Source of the DNA: Gammaproteobacteria bacterium | GTDB taxonomy: Bacteria > Pseudomonadota > Gammaproteobacteria > CAISUE01 | DNA: 64,000 nucleotides | Direction of reading: 5' to 3' | NCBI GenBank assembly: GCA_021156105.1 | Contig: JAJNBD010000001.1 | Location: 306,817 to 370,816, forward strand | Shown: one piece after another, positions 56,180-63,972 of the stretch | Layout of the letters: every line of letters begins with the position of its first letter | Numbering within the stretch: position 1 is the stretch's first letter | Notes under the pieces: generated by a model | What the model saw: the letters and a program-made list of their open reading frames with translations, nothing else | Databases searched by the model: none | Told to the model about the DNA's origin: nothing | Translations under genes and position numbers: made by a program

Positions 56180-57958
56180 TTAGTTCACTGTTTGAGAATA
56201 AAATAAACGAGAAAAAAATGAATTTTCTATCGCTAATAGCTCGCTTGGCTTTCCAGTTTCTACCAGTTTTCCCTGATCTAAAACGAATACGGAATCCGCG
56301 CCGCGTATCGTGCTATATCGATGCGTAATAATAATGATGGTTATTTTTCCATGCAGGTTGTGCAAGGTTTGATAAATTAATTCTTCATTTTGGCTGTCGA
56401 GTGCGCTAGTGGCTTCATCTAATAAAAGCACTTGTGGATTGCGTAATAAAGCTCTAGCTAAAGAAAGCCTTTGTTTTTCACCGCCAGAAAAATGTATGCC
56501 ACGATCGCCCATATGGGTGTCTAAGCCGTCTGGCAATATCTTTACAAAATTATCTGCTGCTGTAAGCGATAAAGCTTCCCATAATTGTGCTTCGGTGGCA
56601 TCAGGTTTTGCCCAGCGTAAGTTGGCTCGGATAGTATCATTAAAAAAATAAGCTTCTTGAGGTACATAGCTAACAAGCTCGCGCCATTGATAAATCTTTT
56701 TGGCATCTAACGATATATTATCAATACAGATTTTGCCTTGGGTTGGCAATAACAATCCTAACAGCAAATCTGCTAGCGTAGACTTTCCAGCGCCTGATTG
56801 GCCAACAATTGCAACGGTTGTGTTGTGGGCTATTTTAAATGAGATATCTTCCAAAATATTTTTTTCATTATAGCTAAAGCTCAGGTGATGAGCTTGGAGG
56901 CATTCAGAAAATGATATCTTATCAACTGGATTTGCTAAATCTTGGGCGTGGCTAAATTCTTCTAACATTGTTTGAGCTTGGTGGAAGACAGGTGTTGTGG
57001 CAATAGCAGAAATATAATCTTGCTGCCAAGAGGAAAGCTTAGGTAATAAACGAGAAAAAATTAATAATAGCAACATCAGAGTAATGATATTTAATTTAAA
57101 AAATAAAATACCAGTAAAAAATATAATAGAAATAGCAATTGCAGATGCCACTAAATAAAAAAAGCGCATTAAGCTGCGCTGCTTAATAAAGTTTATTTGT
57201 AGTTCACGGCAACTTCGGTTTAATCCATTAAAATAGCAAAGATAGGTGTCTACTTGGTTATAACTTTTTGCTAACTTAATGCCATCCAGAAACCTAGCTA
57301 GTTGCTCTTGCAAATGTCGATAAGTTTCAAAAATTTTTTTTCCTGTATCAAAAAATTTCCAACGATTGAGAATAAGGAATAAGCCAATAGCAATAAAACA
57401 AACAATGAGCGTCAGATCAAAAGAAATTAAACACGAAAACCCAGTAAAAATAACGATCACAATTAAGCTGCTAATCATTTGCAAGCTATGATAAGTCAGC
57501 ATTTCAATCTGTGGCAAACCTGTAGCGATCATTTGTTCAACATGTTTTAATTTATGCTTTAATAGAAATGACCATTGAGCATTGGCAACAGCATGGTTTA
57601 ATTTTTGCGTTAAAAAAGCTAAATAATTTTGTCTTAACTGGCTCATGATTTGCTGCTGAAAATAACCAATGCTGCCAATAACCGCCGTGAGCAAAATAAA
57701 AATAAACAAGGTAAAAAGTAAAGGGAGGTGGCCATGAACGGGCGGTAAGAAATGCATGATTTTTAACAGCCAGTTGTTATCTTGATATAACGCCACTGGT
57801 AGCCAGCCGGCATAATGCAAAAGAGGGATCAATAGCAGCAGGCCAAAGCCTGAAAGAAATGCGTCTGCTACAGTTAAGGCACAGCCTAGAATAAATTGTT
57901 TTGGCGCAAAAGCATATAGCTTTTTTAAATATTGTAAAAAGTAAAAGAAAGGCTTCAA
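56180..57958 (-). CDS. Lasso-peptide ABC exporter
   Basis: A 592-residue half-transporter with about six membrane helices followed by an ATPase domain: Walker A GQSGAGKSTLADLLLG, signature HFSGGEKQRLSLARALL, Walker B VLLLDEATSALD. In lasso clusters such D proteins export the mature peptide and give immunity. The start is a TTG at 57956-57958 that overlaps the upstream stop as TTGA, so the two genes are translationally coupled. No N-terminal peptidase domain is present, which agrees with leader removal by the separate B2 protein. Confidence 0.88.
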   Translation of the reverse strand: MKPFFYFLQYLKKLYAFAPKQFILGCALTVADAFLSGFGLLLLIPLLHYAGWLPVALYQDNNWLLKIMHFLPPVHGHLPLLFTLFIFILLTAVIGSIGYFQQQIMSQLRQNYLAFLTQKLNHAVANAQWSFLLKHKLKHVEQMIATGLPQIEMLTYHSLQMISSLIVIVIFTGFSCLISFDLTLIVCFIAIGLFLILNRWKFFDTGKKIFETYRHLQEQLARFLDGIKLAKSYNQVDTYLCYFNGLNRSCRELQINFIKQRSLMRFFYLVASAIAISIIFFTGILFFKLNIITLMLLLLIFSRLLPKLSSWQQDYISAIATTPVFHQAQTMLEEFSHAQDLANPVDKISFSECLQAHHLSFSYNEKNILEDISFKIAHNTTVAIVGQSGAGKSTLADLLLGLLLPTQGKICIDNISLDAKKIYQWRELVSYVPQEAYFFNDTIRANLRWAKPDATEAQLWEALSLTAADNFVKILPDGLDTHMGDRGIHFSGGEKQRLSLARALLRNPQVLLLDEATSALDSQNEELIYQTLHNLHGKITIIIITHRYSTIRGADSVFVLDQGKLVETGKPSELLAIENSFFSRLFYSQTVN

Positions 57959-59073
57959 GTTTGTACCCTCCCATACTTTTGCTTTTGCAGCTTAATAAGC
58001 GGATCGTGGTGACTGAGGGCAGTATTTTGAATAAATTTTAACTTGTGTTGCCAGTGGCTATAAAGCAGTGAGTCGATCATCACGCCCCTCAAGTTATTAT
58101 AAAATCTATGAGTAGTTTTTTCTATTAATTGCCAGCGTGCCTTTACATATTTTAAATGCTGATAGACAGCTAAGCGGTCCTGCCAACTTGTATTAAAATT
58201 AGGCAGTGCTAAGTTAAAATGGTTTTTAAGCAAGATTTTAACTTCAAGCAGCGGCCGGAGGCAGTGCGTCTCGCAAGCAAGCTTAAGTACTTTATCCCAG
58301 TTCAATGGAATTTTTTGCACAAACGATGCCAAATCAATTAACCACTGCAGCCTTGCCCAATGATGCTTTGCTCCATGTAAGCAGAGGTAAAGCAAGTTTT
58401 CTTCCGCGGATAAAATGTGGATGGTTTGATCCATCATGTTCAATTTTTTTATTTCATGCTTTGATGAAAATTGTACACCAACCTCTTTAATCATATTGCT
58501 GCGATAATGCAGCTCGAGCAAAATTTTTTCAGGACTGAGGTAAGCGATATCTTTCACATGCTTGGGAAATTGTTCAGGATATTGTATGAGGCCTTTCTCA
58601 AACTGTTGGCCTGCAACTTGATAGTTTAAGCTTTTCAAAATGGCATGGGTTTTTAATGCATCTTGTGGTGTAATTAAAATATCTAAATCATTAGATTGTC
58701 TTAAGCAATGGTTACCATAGAGCAAATCATTAAGCGCCGGACCTTTTAATGCGACGTAAGCAATTTCATTTGCTTCAAATTCTTTTGTAATTTGGATTAG
58801 CGATTTTTTTTGCTGAAGATGGCGAAAGGTCAATTCAAAGTTTTTTTTATGTAATTGCAGCAAAAATGGATGGGAAGCGGGTAAAAAATTTTTTAGTAAA
58901 GGGTAGGCGATTAAATATAGGCGATGCTCTTTTAAAAGCATTTCAAAAAAATGTTGGTCTATCTTCTCAAAATCTATACGGATTACAAACGGTTCATTAG
59001 CTACATGGCTTTTAATCATTTGCCACATAAATTCCAAAGCAAGCTTTTGCTGAGTGGGCATTTTTTTAAACAT
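57955..59073 (-). CDS. Nucleotidyltransferase of the lasso cluster
   Basis: From ATG 59073 the protein has 372 residues and belongs to the NTP_transf_5-like group: YVALKGPALNDLLYGNHCLR followed by QSNDLDILITPQDAL with the two metal-binding Asp of the nucleotidyltransferase fold. Such genes accompany kinases in some lasso clusters; in pseudomycoidin the homologue is reported to act after the kinase on the phosphorylated C-terminus (from memory). The ATG overlaps the B2 stop by 8 bases (ATGTTTAA) and GGGTGGGGA precedes it, so I reject the upstream frame extension to 59103. Confidence 0.8.
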   Translation of the reverse strand: MFKKMPTQQKLALEFMWQMIKSHVANEPFVIRIDFEKIDQHFFEMLLKEHRLYLIAYPLLKNFLPASHPFLLQLHKKNFELTFRHLQQKKSLIQITKEFEANEIAYVALKGPALNDLLYGNHCLRQSNDLDILITPQDALKTHAILKSLNYQVAGQQFEKGLIQYPEQFPKHVKDIAYLSPEKILLELHYRSNMIKEVGVQFSSKHEIKKLNMMDQTIHILSAEENLLYLCLHGAKHHWARLQWLIDLASFVQKIPLNWDKVLKLACETHCLRPLLEVKILLKNHFNLALPNFNTSWQDRLAVYQHLKYVKARWQLIEKTTHRFYNNLRGVMIDSLLYSHWQHKLKFIQNTALSHHDPLIKLQKQKYGRVQT

Positions 59074-59512
59074 GTTTCCCCACCCAAGCATAAGTTCCAA
59101 CAATTGTATAATTTACCCCAGCTTGATAGCCAATTACCCAATCATTACCACACCTAACCCAAGCATGCGCAAGCCACGCTTTTTGCTCATTCTTAATCAT
59201 ACCTAAATAAAGCGTATTTGCTAATTGCCGCCGAGCAAGCATATGTTGTGCAGCTAATGCTTGATCTAAACATTTACTTTTCCAAGGTAAGAACTTTGCG
59301 ACAAATTTGATACTACGTGAAATATTTTTCAGTTCTTGAGGGCTAACGGGGTATGTTTTCAAAGTTTCGCATTGGAAATGCCCGCAACGTTTTTTCCAGT
59401 AGTGAAAGGGCAAAAAAACAATTATTGCTTTGGCAAGGCTTAATTCCCAAAACGCTTCCAAGCAGGGTTTTAGAAAGCGGCGATTCCGTGCAATCCATTG
59501 GGCCAGCGACAT
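59066..59512 (-). CDS. Lasso-peptide leader peptidase B2 (transglutaminase-like)
   Basis: A 148-residue protein of the lasso B2 family. The catalytic Cys is in WKSKCLDQALAAQHMLARR, the His in AWLAHAWVRCGND, and the Asp in the following strand. The family removes the leader peptide with help of B1 before or during ring closure. The gene begins directly after the B1 stop and overlaps the nucleotidyltransferase start. Length and motif order are typical. Confidence 0.87.
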   Translation of the reverse strand: MSLAQWIARNRRFLKPCLEAFWELSLAKAIIVFLPFHYWKKRCGHFQCETLKTYPVSPQELKNISRSIKFVAKFLPWKSKCLDQALAAQHMLARRQLANTLYLGMIKNEQKAWLAHAWVRCGNDWVIGYQAGVNYTIVGTYAWVGKHV

Positions 59513-59513
59513 A

Positions 59514-59810
59514 TCAATCCAGAATCTTAATTAAATTCTTCTCTAATAGCTGATACAAAAATTTTTCTACCTCTTGTCGACATTGATTTTCTGTCACATC
59601 ATACATATCTAATAAATGCGTGACCAGCTCTTGGAAGGTGAGTGGTGTTTCCAATAATGTCCAAATGCTTGATGCCACAGGATTTAAACCAAAATACAAA
59701 CCTTGGTTTTCATCCATCATCACTGTCTCATCATCAATTTTTGAGCTGAAGAGTTCTTGATTGCTATGTAGCTTTGTGTGAGGTTCTATCCGTAAGCAAG
59801 GGGTATCCAT
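59514..59810 (-). CDS. Lasso-peptide leader-binding protein B1 (PqqD-like RRE)
   Basis: PqqD-like proteins bind the leader peptide and deliver it to the peptidase. The 98-residue form from Met at 59810 (MDTPCLRIEPHTKLHSNQEL) has the family strand-helix pattern: ETVMMDENQGLYFGLNPVAS then SIWTLLETPLTFQELVTHLL and a C-terminal helix. The frame is open up to 59858, so a longer start is possible; neither start has a strong ribosome site. It is the first gene of the leftward run B1-B2-NTase-ABC-kinase. Confidence 0.85.
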   Translation of the reverse strand: MDTPCLRIEPHTKLHSNQELFSSKIDDETVMMDENQGLYFGLNPVASSIWTLLETPLTFQELVTHLLDMYDVTENQCRQEVEKFLYQLLEKNLIKILD

Positions 59811-59944
59811 AGTTTGTAAAATTACTGAACATTGAGTGAAAGGCCAAAATAATATCATAGTTTTTAATATGGCGAAATCAGAATCTAGCCCAACATTTTA
59901 TTTTGTACTTATATTTTTATTTGATAGCTGTATTAATTCTTTTT

Positions 59945-59978
59945 ATCTTATGATAAGATGTTGAAAGATATTTATAAT
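59945..59978. promoter_or_regulatory. Palindrome and TATAAT in the divergent lasso control region
   Basis: A 15-base perfect palindrome ATCTTATGATAAGAT (59945-59959) lies 13 bases before a TATAAT (59973-59978) on the plus strand, in the gap between B1 and the first precursor. It could be an operator or promoter for one or both transcripts. The -35 position is not clear. The rest of 59860-60121 is very AT-rich. Confidence 0.4.
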
Positions 59979-60121
59979 GTACAAGTATATTATTTATTAA
60001 TATATGGAAATTTCTATATAGATTCCACGGGCTTTTCCTTTAGTTCAAGTGCAGCTTTTTATTTAAATGCTGGTAAGGATTGGCTACGCGCCATCAGGAA
60101 ATTATAAAAAGGACACTTGTT

Positions 60122-60283
60122 ATGAACGATGTTTTTAAAGTAAATACCTCCTCTAACCATAATGCCGTTGATAAAAAAGACTGGGTTTCTCCTTGTGTAG
60201 AGCTACTGGCTATTGATGAAACGCAAAATGGCTCTGGTGCAATGCCTGAATCGTCTAATGGTAACCTTGCTGCAAACTCTTAA
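60122..60283 (+). CDS. Lasso-peptide precursor 1
   Basis: A 53-residue precursor from ATG 60122, with AGGA 8 nt before it. The leader has the recognition segment WVSPCVELLAIDET, matching the YxxPxLxxL..T form of paeninodin-type leaders with Trp for Tyr. Taking the conserved Thr34 as position -2, the core is NGSGAMPESSNGNLAANS (18 residues): ring N1-E8 and a 10-residue tail ending in Ser. If the core started at Gly2 the ring would be 7 residues. Asn as ring residue 1 is unusual. The longer frame from 60080 is not used because the sister gene aligns from this ATG. Confidence 0.85.
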   Translation: MNDVFKVNTSSNHNAVDKKDWVSPCVELLAIDETQNGSGAMPESSNGNLAANS

Positions 60284-60403
60284 AGTGCAGAACGATTCCA
60301 GCCCTGAACGTCAGCGAGTGCTTATTTTTGTAATCGCTAATGTTCGATGGACAAAAAACCGTGCTAAAATTATTAAATTAAGAATATGACAAGGATACTC
60401 GTT

Positions 60404-60565
60404 GTGGGAGAAAATTTTAAAGTAAATGACATTTATAACCACAATGTATTTGATAAAAGAAGCTGGGTTGCTCCTTCTGTCGCGTTATTGGCTATTGATG
60501 AAACGCAAAATGGCTCTGAAATAGCACCAGAATCCTCTAATGGCAGCCTTGTTACGGGCTCTTAA
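60404..60565 (+). CDS. Lasso-peptide precursor 2 (GTG start)
   Basis: A second 53-residue precursor beginning with GTG at 60404, with AGGA 8 nt upstream exactly as in precursor 1; an ATG 18 bases further up would put the ribosome site inside the gene. The leader has WVAPSVALLAIDET and the core is NGSEIAPESSNGSLVTGS: again N1, G2, P7, E8 and a C-terminal Ser. LLAIDETQNGS and PESSNG are identical to precursor 1, and TAAAGTGC follows both stops, so they arose by duplication (282-bp offset). The gene is too short to stand out in an ordinary ORF search. Confidence 0.82.
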   Translation: MGENFKVNDIYNHNVFDKRSWVAPSVALLAIDETQNGSEIAPESSNGSLVTGS

Positions 60566-60689
60566 AGTGCTGAGAGCTTAAGAGAAAGACGGCTAGTTTT
60601 TATAAGTCCATATCAAATCAGCTACTTATTTGACAGTGCTAAATTACTTAATATAGCATATGCGAAATTAATGCATAAGGATTTTTGCA

Positions 60690-60866
60690 ATGTTTAGTGA
60701 TGGCGCTAATTCTTTACCTCAAAGCCCGATGGAGCAGAATACTAGCACAACACACCCATTTAGAATCTGGTCTTCTCCAAGCATACAAATTTTGATCATG
60801 AAACAAACTGCAACCGGGGTAACGCCTAGTGCATAGTCTGAATCAGGTAGCAATGCTTTTTCTTAA
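60690..60866 (+). pseudogene. Third lasso precursor with a stop at ring position 8
   Basis: From ATG 60690 (AGGA again 8 nt upstream) the frame gives a 48-residue peptide with the leader segment WSSPSIQILIMKQT and a core beginning TGVTPSA, then TAG at 60834-60836. In the same frame the text goes on SESGSNAFS to TAA at 60864-60866. Aligned on Thr(-2), the TAG stands exactly at core position 8, where the other two have the ring-closing Glu; G2, G12 and the terminal Ser are shared. A single GAG to TAG change would explain it. The truncated peptide has no acceptor acid and cannot form the ring. Confidence 0.72.
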
Positions 60867-60895
60867 ATACCTTTTATGCTACATAAGGATAGGAA

Positions 60896-61078
60896 ATGAA
60901 AGTTTTTCAATGTTTTTTTTACTCTGTCTTGGTTGCGGGATAAATTTTGCATAAGCTGCTGATGCGCCAGAGGTCCTTAGTAATATTACCTGGTTATTTT
61001 CCTATAACTTGTAGCTCAGCTAGCCAAACCTGCTTTAATTCTACGGGTACTACATATAATTTTAATTTTGTTGAATAA
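60896..61078 (+). other. Possible decayed small secreted-protein gene
   Basis: AGGATAGGAA precedes ATG 60896, which opens only MKVFQCFFYSVLVAG before TAA. A run of eight T lies inside; with nine, the frame would read like a signal peptide (CFFLLCLGCGINFA) and later AADAPEVLSNITWLFSYNL, and a third frame ends CSSASQTCFNSTGTTYNFNF VE at 61078. This could be a remnant with several lesions. It may also be chance in AT-rich DNA. Otherwise I see nothing in 60867-61120. Confidence 0.25.
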
Positions 61079-61120
61079 CTGCTGAAACAATAAAGTATCA
61101 TACACCCGAGTTATTTGATA

Positions 61121-62764
61121 ATGAAAAGGATGAGTGGTTTGTATAATCAGCATATTATAAATGCAAGTAGCTTTCTTCTAATGGAAAGCAATAACCATGG
61201 TATTTTTTACCGCTTAGCAGATGATACAAACTTTAATTCCTTTTATTCTTGCGCACAATCTTTAAATATAAATAGTTGGCGCAATTTTTTTCAGCCTTTT
61301 GCCTGTGTTATTAATAACCAGCAAGCCAATGAAATCACTCTGATTCGCGACCACCTTGGTTTGCAACCCTTATATTACTACTATCAATCCGGCAAATTAA
61401 TTTTTGGCGAAACAATCGCTGATATCTTAAAACATTTACTTAGTACGCCTGCTTTGAATGAAGGGCAGGTGCATAGTCTTTTTTCTGATGTCAATTTTTA
61501 TACCGATGAAACTAATTATCAGGGCATTTATCGTGTTGAACCTGGCCATACGGTGCATATCGATGCGCGTGGAAAAATCACTAAAAAAGCGTTTTGGCGA
61601 TTAGAATCAGAAGGGGAGATGTTGCACTATAAAAACGATGAGGATTATGTTGAACATTTTTCTGTGCTAATGGATGAATCTATAAAAAATGCCACGCAAG
61701 GTCATGTTCAAATTGCCGCAGAGTTTAGCGCAGGGATGGATTCTTCAGCTGTGTGCTGTGCTGCTTTTAATCAAGGTTTAAAGCCAGAATTATTTATGCA
61801 TGCTGCATCGCCAGGGACAGATGCAGATATTCGTTATAAAGATGATTATGAAAAACATTTTTTACAGCATTATGGTATTAATAATTTACATCGTATTGGT
61901 GCAGAAGGTTTTGATGCGCTGCAAGTCTTTCAAGAACAAGCCAAGTTATTTGCTGGCGCACCCCCATATATTTTTTACATGTTTGCAAATAACATTCATC
62001 GCGCGGTGGCAGAGAAGGGGTATAAGATTTTATTATCAGGTTTTGGCGGGGACCAGGGTGTATCTGGACATGTACCGTTAAGGCACATTCTGCCGAGTGT
62101 CATTAAACAAAGTGGTTATCGAGCAGCCTGGCAGTTATTGCAGGCAGAAAATAGCCATGTGAAATTTAAATATCCGCGTCAAGCGTTAAACCTGCTGCGC
62201 TATAGTCATCCTGTTTTGCATGAAATTTTTTGGCAGACAGGCCAAGCAAAAAATAAGCTAAAAAATTTATTGGGTCAAGCTAACGTTATTACCTCACATC
62301 CTTATTTTGCGCTTTACTTTCCTAGCTTACGCGAATCCGAATGGGCTTTTCTACAAGGGCCATTTAGTCATGAGGTCCGCATGCGTATTGAATATAGTGC
62401 GATTGTTACTAAGTCGATGGGCTTTGAATATCGTTATCCTTTACTTTACCCCAAATTATTAGAATTTTATTTAAGTCTTCCGCCAGAGCAAAAACGCCGC
62501 TATGGTCAAGGGCGATATCTCATGCGTCGTTATCTTGCCAAACAGCTGCCGACAAAAGTGTTTGATCAATATAAAAAACGCGATGGCATGGATATTGTTC
62601 CTGCCACATTGAGTGCATTTGAAAAAGATTATCAGCAAGGTAAATACATGACGGAATTGACAGCTTTACCTTGCGTGCATTTGTTTTCCAAAAGACGTGC
62701 ACAAAGTATGATGTTTAATCAGATTTTAGCTTATATGTTAAAGCTAGCGATGCCGGACGCTTAA
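61121..62764 (+). CDS. Lasso-peptide cyclase C (asparagine-synthetase-like)
   Basis: The protein of about 547 residues has a degenerate glutaminase-type N-terminal half (LIRDHLGLQPLYYYYQSGKL, FGETIADILKHLL) and an ATP-dependent synthetase half with the pyrophosphate loop EFSAGMDSSAVC (SGGxDS form) and LLSGFGGDQGVSGH. In lasso biosynthesis it adenylates the ring Asp/Glu side chain and joins it to the core N-terminus. The N-terminal Cys needed for glutaminase action is absent, as in lasso C proteins. ATG 61121 is preferred; 61130 (after AAAAGG) and TTG 61115 are alternatives. It follows the precursors on the same strand. Confidence 0.87.
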   Translation: MKRMSGLYNQHIINASSFLLMESNNHGIFYRLADDTNFNSFYSCAQSLNINSWRNFFQPFACVINNQQANEITLIRDHLGLQPLYYYYQSGKLIFGETIADILKHLLSTPALNEGQVHSLFSDVNFYTDETNYQGIYRVEPGHTVHIDARGKITKKAFWRLESEGEMLHYKNDEDYVEHFSVLMDESIKNATQGHVQIAAEFSAGMDSSAVCCAAFNQGLKPELFMHAASPGTDADIRYKDDYEKHFLQHYGINNLHRIGAEGFDALQVFQEQAKLFAGAPPYIFYMFANNIHRAVAEKGYKILLSGFGGDQGVSGHVPLRHILPSVIKQSGYRAAWQLLQAENSHVKFKYPRQALNLLRYSHPVLHEIFWQTGQAKNKLKNLLGQANVITSHPYFALYFPSLRESEWAFLQGPFSHEVRMRIEYSAIVTKSMGFEYRYPLLYPKLLEFYLSLPPEQKRRYGQGRYLMRRYLAKQLPTKVFDQYKKRDGMDIVPATLSAFEKDYQQGKYMTELTALPCVHLFSKRRAQSMMFNQILAYMLKLAMPDA

Positions 62765-63972
62765 ACCGGAGGCTGATATTCTCTTTTGTTTTCTGTTAAG
62801 TCCGAAAAATCCTGCTGATGAGTATTGGTTTGTGCTTGTTGGCTCGTACCTTCAAGTAAAGCAAAAGTAGGGTAAGCCAATTCATGGGCATTGGTAGGTT
62901 CTGGTGAAAAGAGGCGCGTGTATTCTGTAGGGTCTTGAGCAGGTAAGGCTAAAGTTGGCGAGGGTTCAGGCCTCGCAATTTCCACCTCAACGTTTGCTCG
63001 ATTTTCTTGAGGGATCAAGTGACGAGATTGAAAATAACCTACACTGTTATCAATAATTCCAGGGGTTAACAAAAGCAAGCGCGCACCCGCAAAGGAAGCG
63101 GCGACCGTTAATAGCCAAGTATTATTGATACCTCCAGTAAAGGCTAGTGATGCACAGAGGATGAGCTCAACGAGGGAAATTCCTGCGGCTATTATGCTGA
63201 CAATTAAGGGATGACGTCTGTTGTGAGCTGAGAGGTTAACAAGGCCTGCTGCAACAGAGCTAATTGCTGCTAACCCATCGCTAATGATAATCCCCGTTTC
63301 TTCAGCTAAGGTATCATCTTGACGAGTAAGCGTTGAAAGCGCAAGGTAAAGCCCCATAATTAGAAAAATTGGCAGCGTGCAGACACCACCACATAAGCTG
63401 GCACGGTTATAAACACGGCGCGTGTTTTCAGTCATTAAACCTACTGTTGAGGCTTGACTATTCATGGCTTCCCTGTTTAAGGGAGCTGGCACTTGAGGTT
63501 GAAGCCCATCAAGCCAGCTGCGCAAGCAGGGGATTTGCTGTTGCAAACCCCAAGGCAAGGTTTGTTGCAATGTCTTTCCATAATTTTGTTGATATTGATG
63601 TAATTTCTGCGCTAGATCCAAGCGAAGCTGAGCTTGGCTTGGATCTAGCGCAGCTACTTGAAAATAATTATTCTGCTGTTTTAAAAGATAGCTAGTAATA
63701 AAAAATCTTACTAAGCAAATCAGCGTGGGCTTGTCGGCATCCCCTAAAGCTAATTGCTCTGGTGCTAAGAAAAGTTTATTTATATCTGCTAAAGCGGATG
63801 GTAAGCAATCAGTAGGCATATAGTCGTGCCTGGTATACGGCAATAGCCTTGCCACAATTCTTTCGATTTGCGCAGGATGCGCATGCAATAGATACTCTTG
63901 TTCTAAGTTGCCAATCATCGTGGCTAATAAGGTGTTAACTGCTGTAATGTGTCGTGGGTTTAGACGTGGCAT
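62761..63972 (-). CDS. Membrane protein of unknown function, possible effector
   Basis: A 403-residue protein. The first 190 residues are soluble and helical (MPRLNPRHITAVNTLLATMI). Four hydrophobic segments follow at about 200-320 (LCGGVCTLPIFLIMGLYLAL; IIISDGLAAISSVAAGLVNL; VSIIAAGISLVELILCASLA; NTWLLTVAASFAGARLLLLT). The C-terminus is polar and Pro/Glu/Thr-rich (RPEPSPTLALPAQDPTEYTR). No signal peptide and no known family. A soluble domain plus a helix bundle resembles membrane-targeted effectors. Its stop overlaps the cyclase stop by 4 bases, but it is probably not part of the lasso locus. An unusual inverted repeat lies in the coding region. Confidence 0.6.
   Translation of the reverse strand: MPRLNPRHITAVNTLLATMIGNLEQEYLLHAHPAQIERIVARLLPYTRHDYMPTDCLPSALADINKLFLAPEQLALGDADKPTLICLVRFFITSYLLKQQNNYFQVAALDPSQAQLRLDLAQKLHQYQQNYGKTLQQTLPWGLQQQIPCLRSWLDGLQPQVPAPLNREAMNSQASTVGLMTENTRRVYNRASLCGGVCTLPIFLIMGLYLALSTLTRQDDTLAEETGIIISDGLAAISSVAAGLVNLSAHNRRHPLIVSIIAAGISLVELILCASLAFTGGINNTWLLTVAASFAGARLLLLTPGIIDNSVGYFQSRHLIPQENRANVEVEIARPEPSPTLALPAQDPTEYTRLFSPEPTNAHELAYPTFALLEGTSQQAQTNTHQQDFSDLTENKREYQPPV
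63607..63653. repeat. Perfect 17-bp inverted repeat inside a coding region
   Basis: CTGCGCTAGATCCAAGC (63607-63623) and its exact complement GCTTGGATCTAGCGCAG (63637-63653) flank 13 bases. The repeat codes for ALDPSQAQLRLDLAQ in the membrane-protein gene, and because of the symmetry the opposite strand reads a near-identical ALDPSEAELGLDLAQ. Confidence 0.85.

Noticed and set aside
60834..60836. TAG in the third precursor as a recoded (pyrrolysine or readthrough) codon
   Set aside because: No recoding machinery or signal is visible, and a simple GAG to TAG mutation is more likely.
63369..63695. 108-residue plus-strand frame with ALDPSEAELGLDLAQ
   Set aside because: It is the opposite strand of the membrane-protein gene; the good-looking peptide is an effect of the 17-bp inverted repeat.
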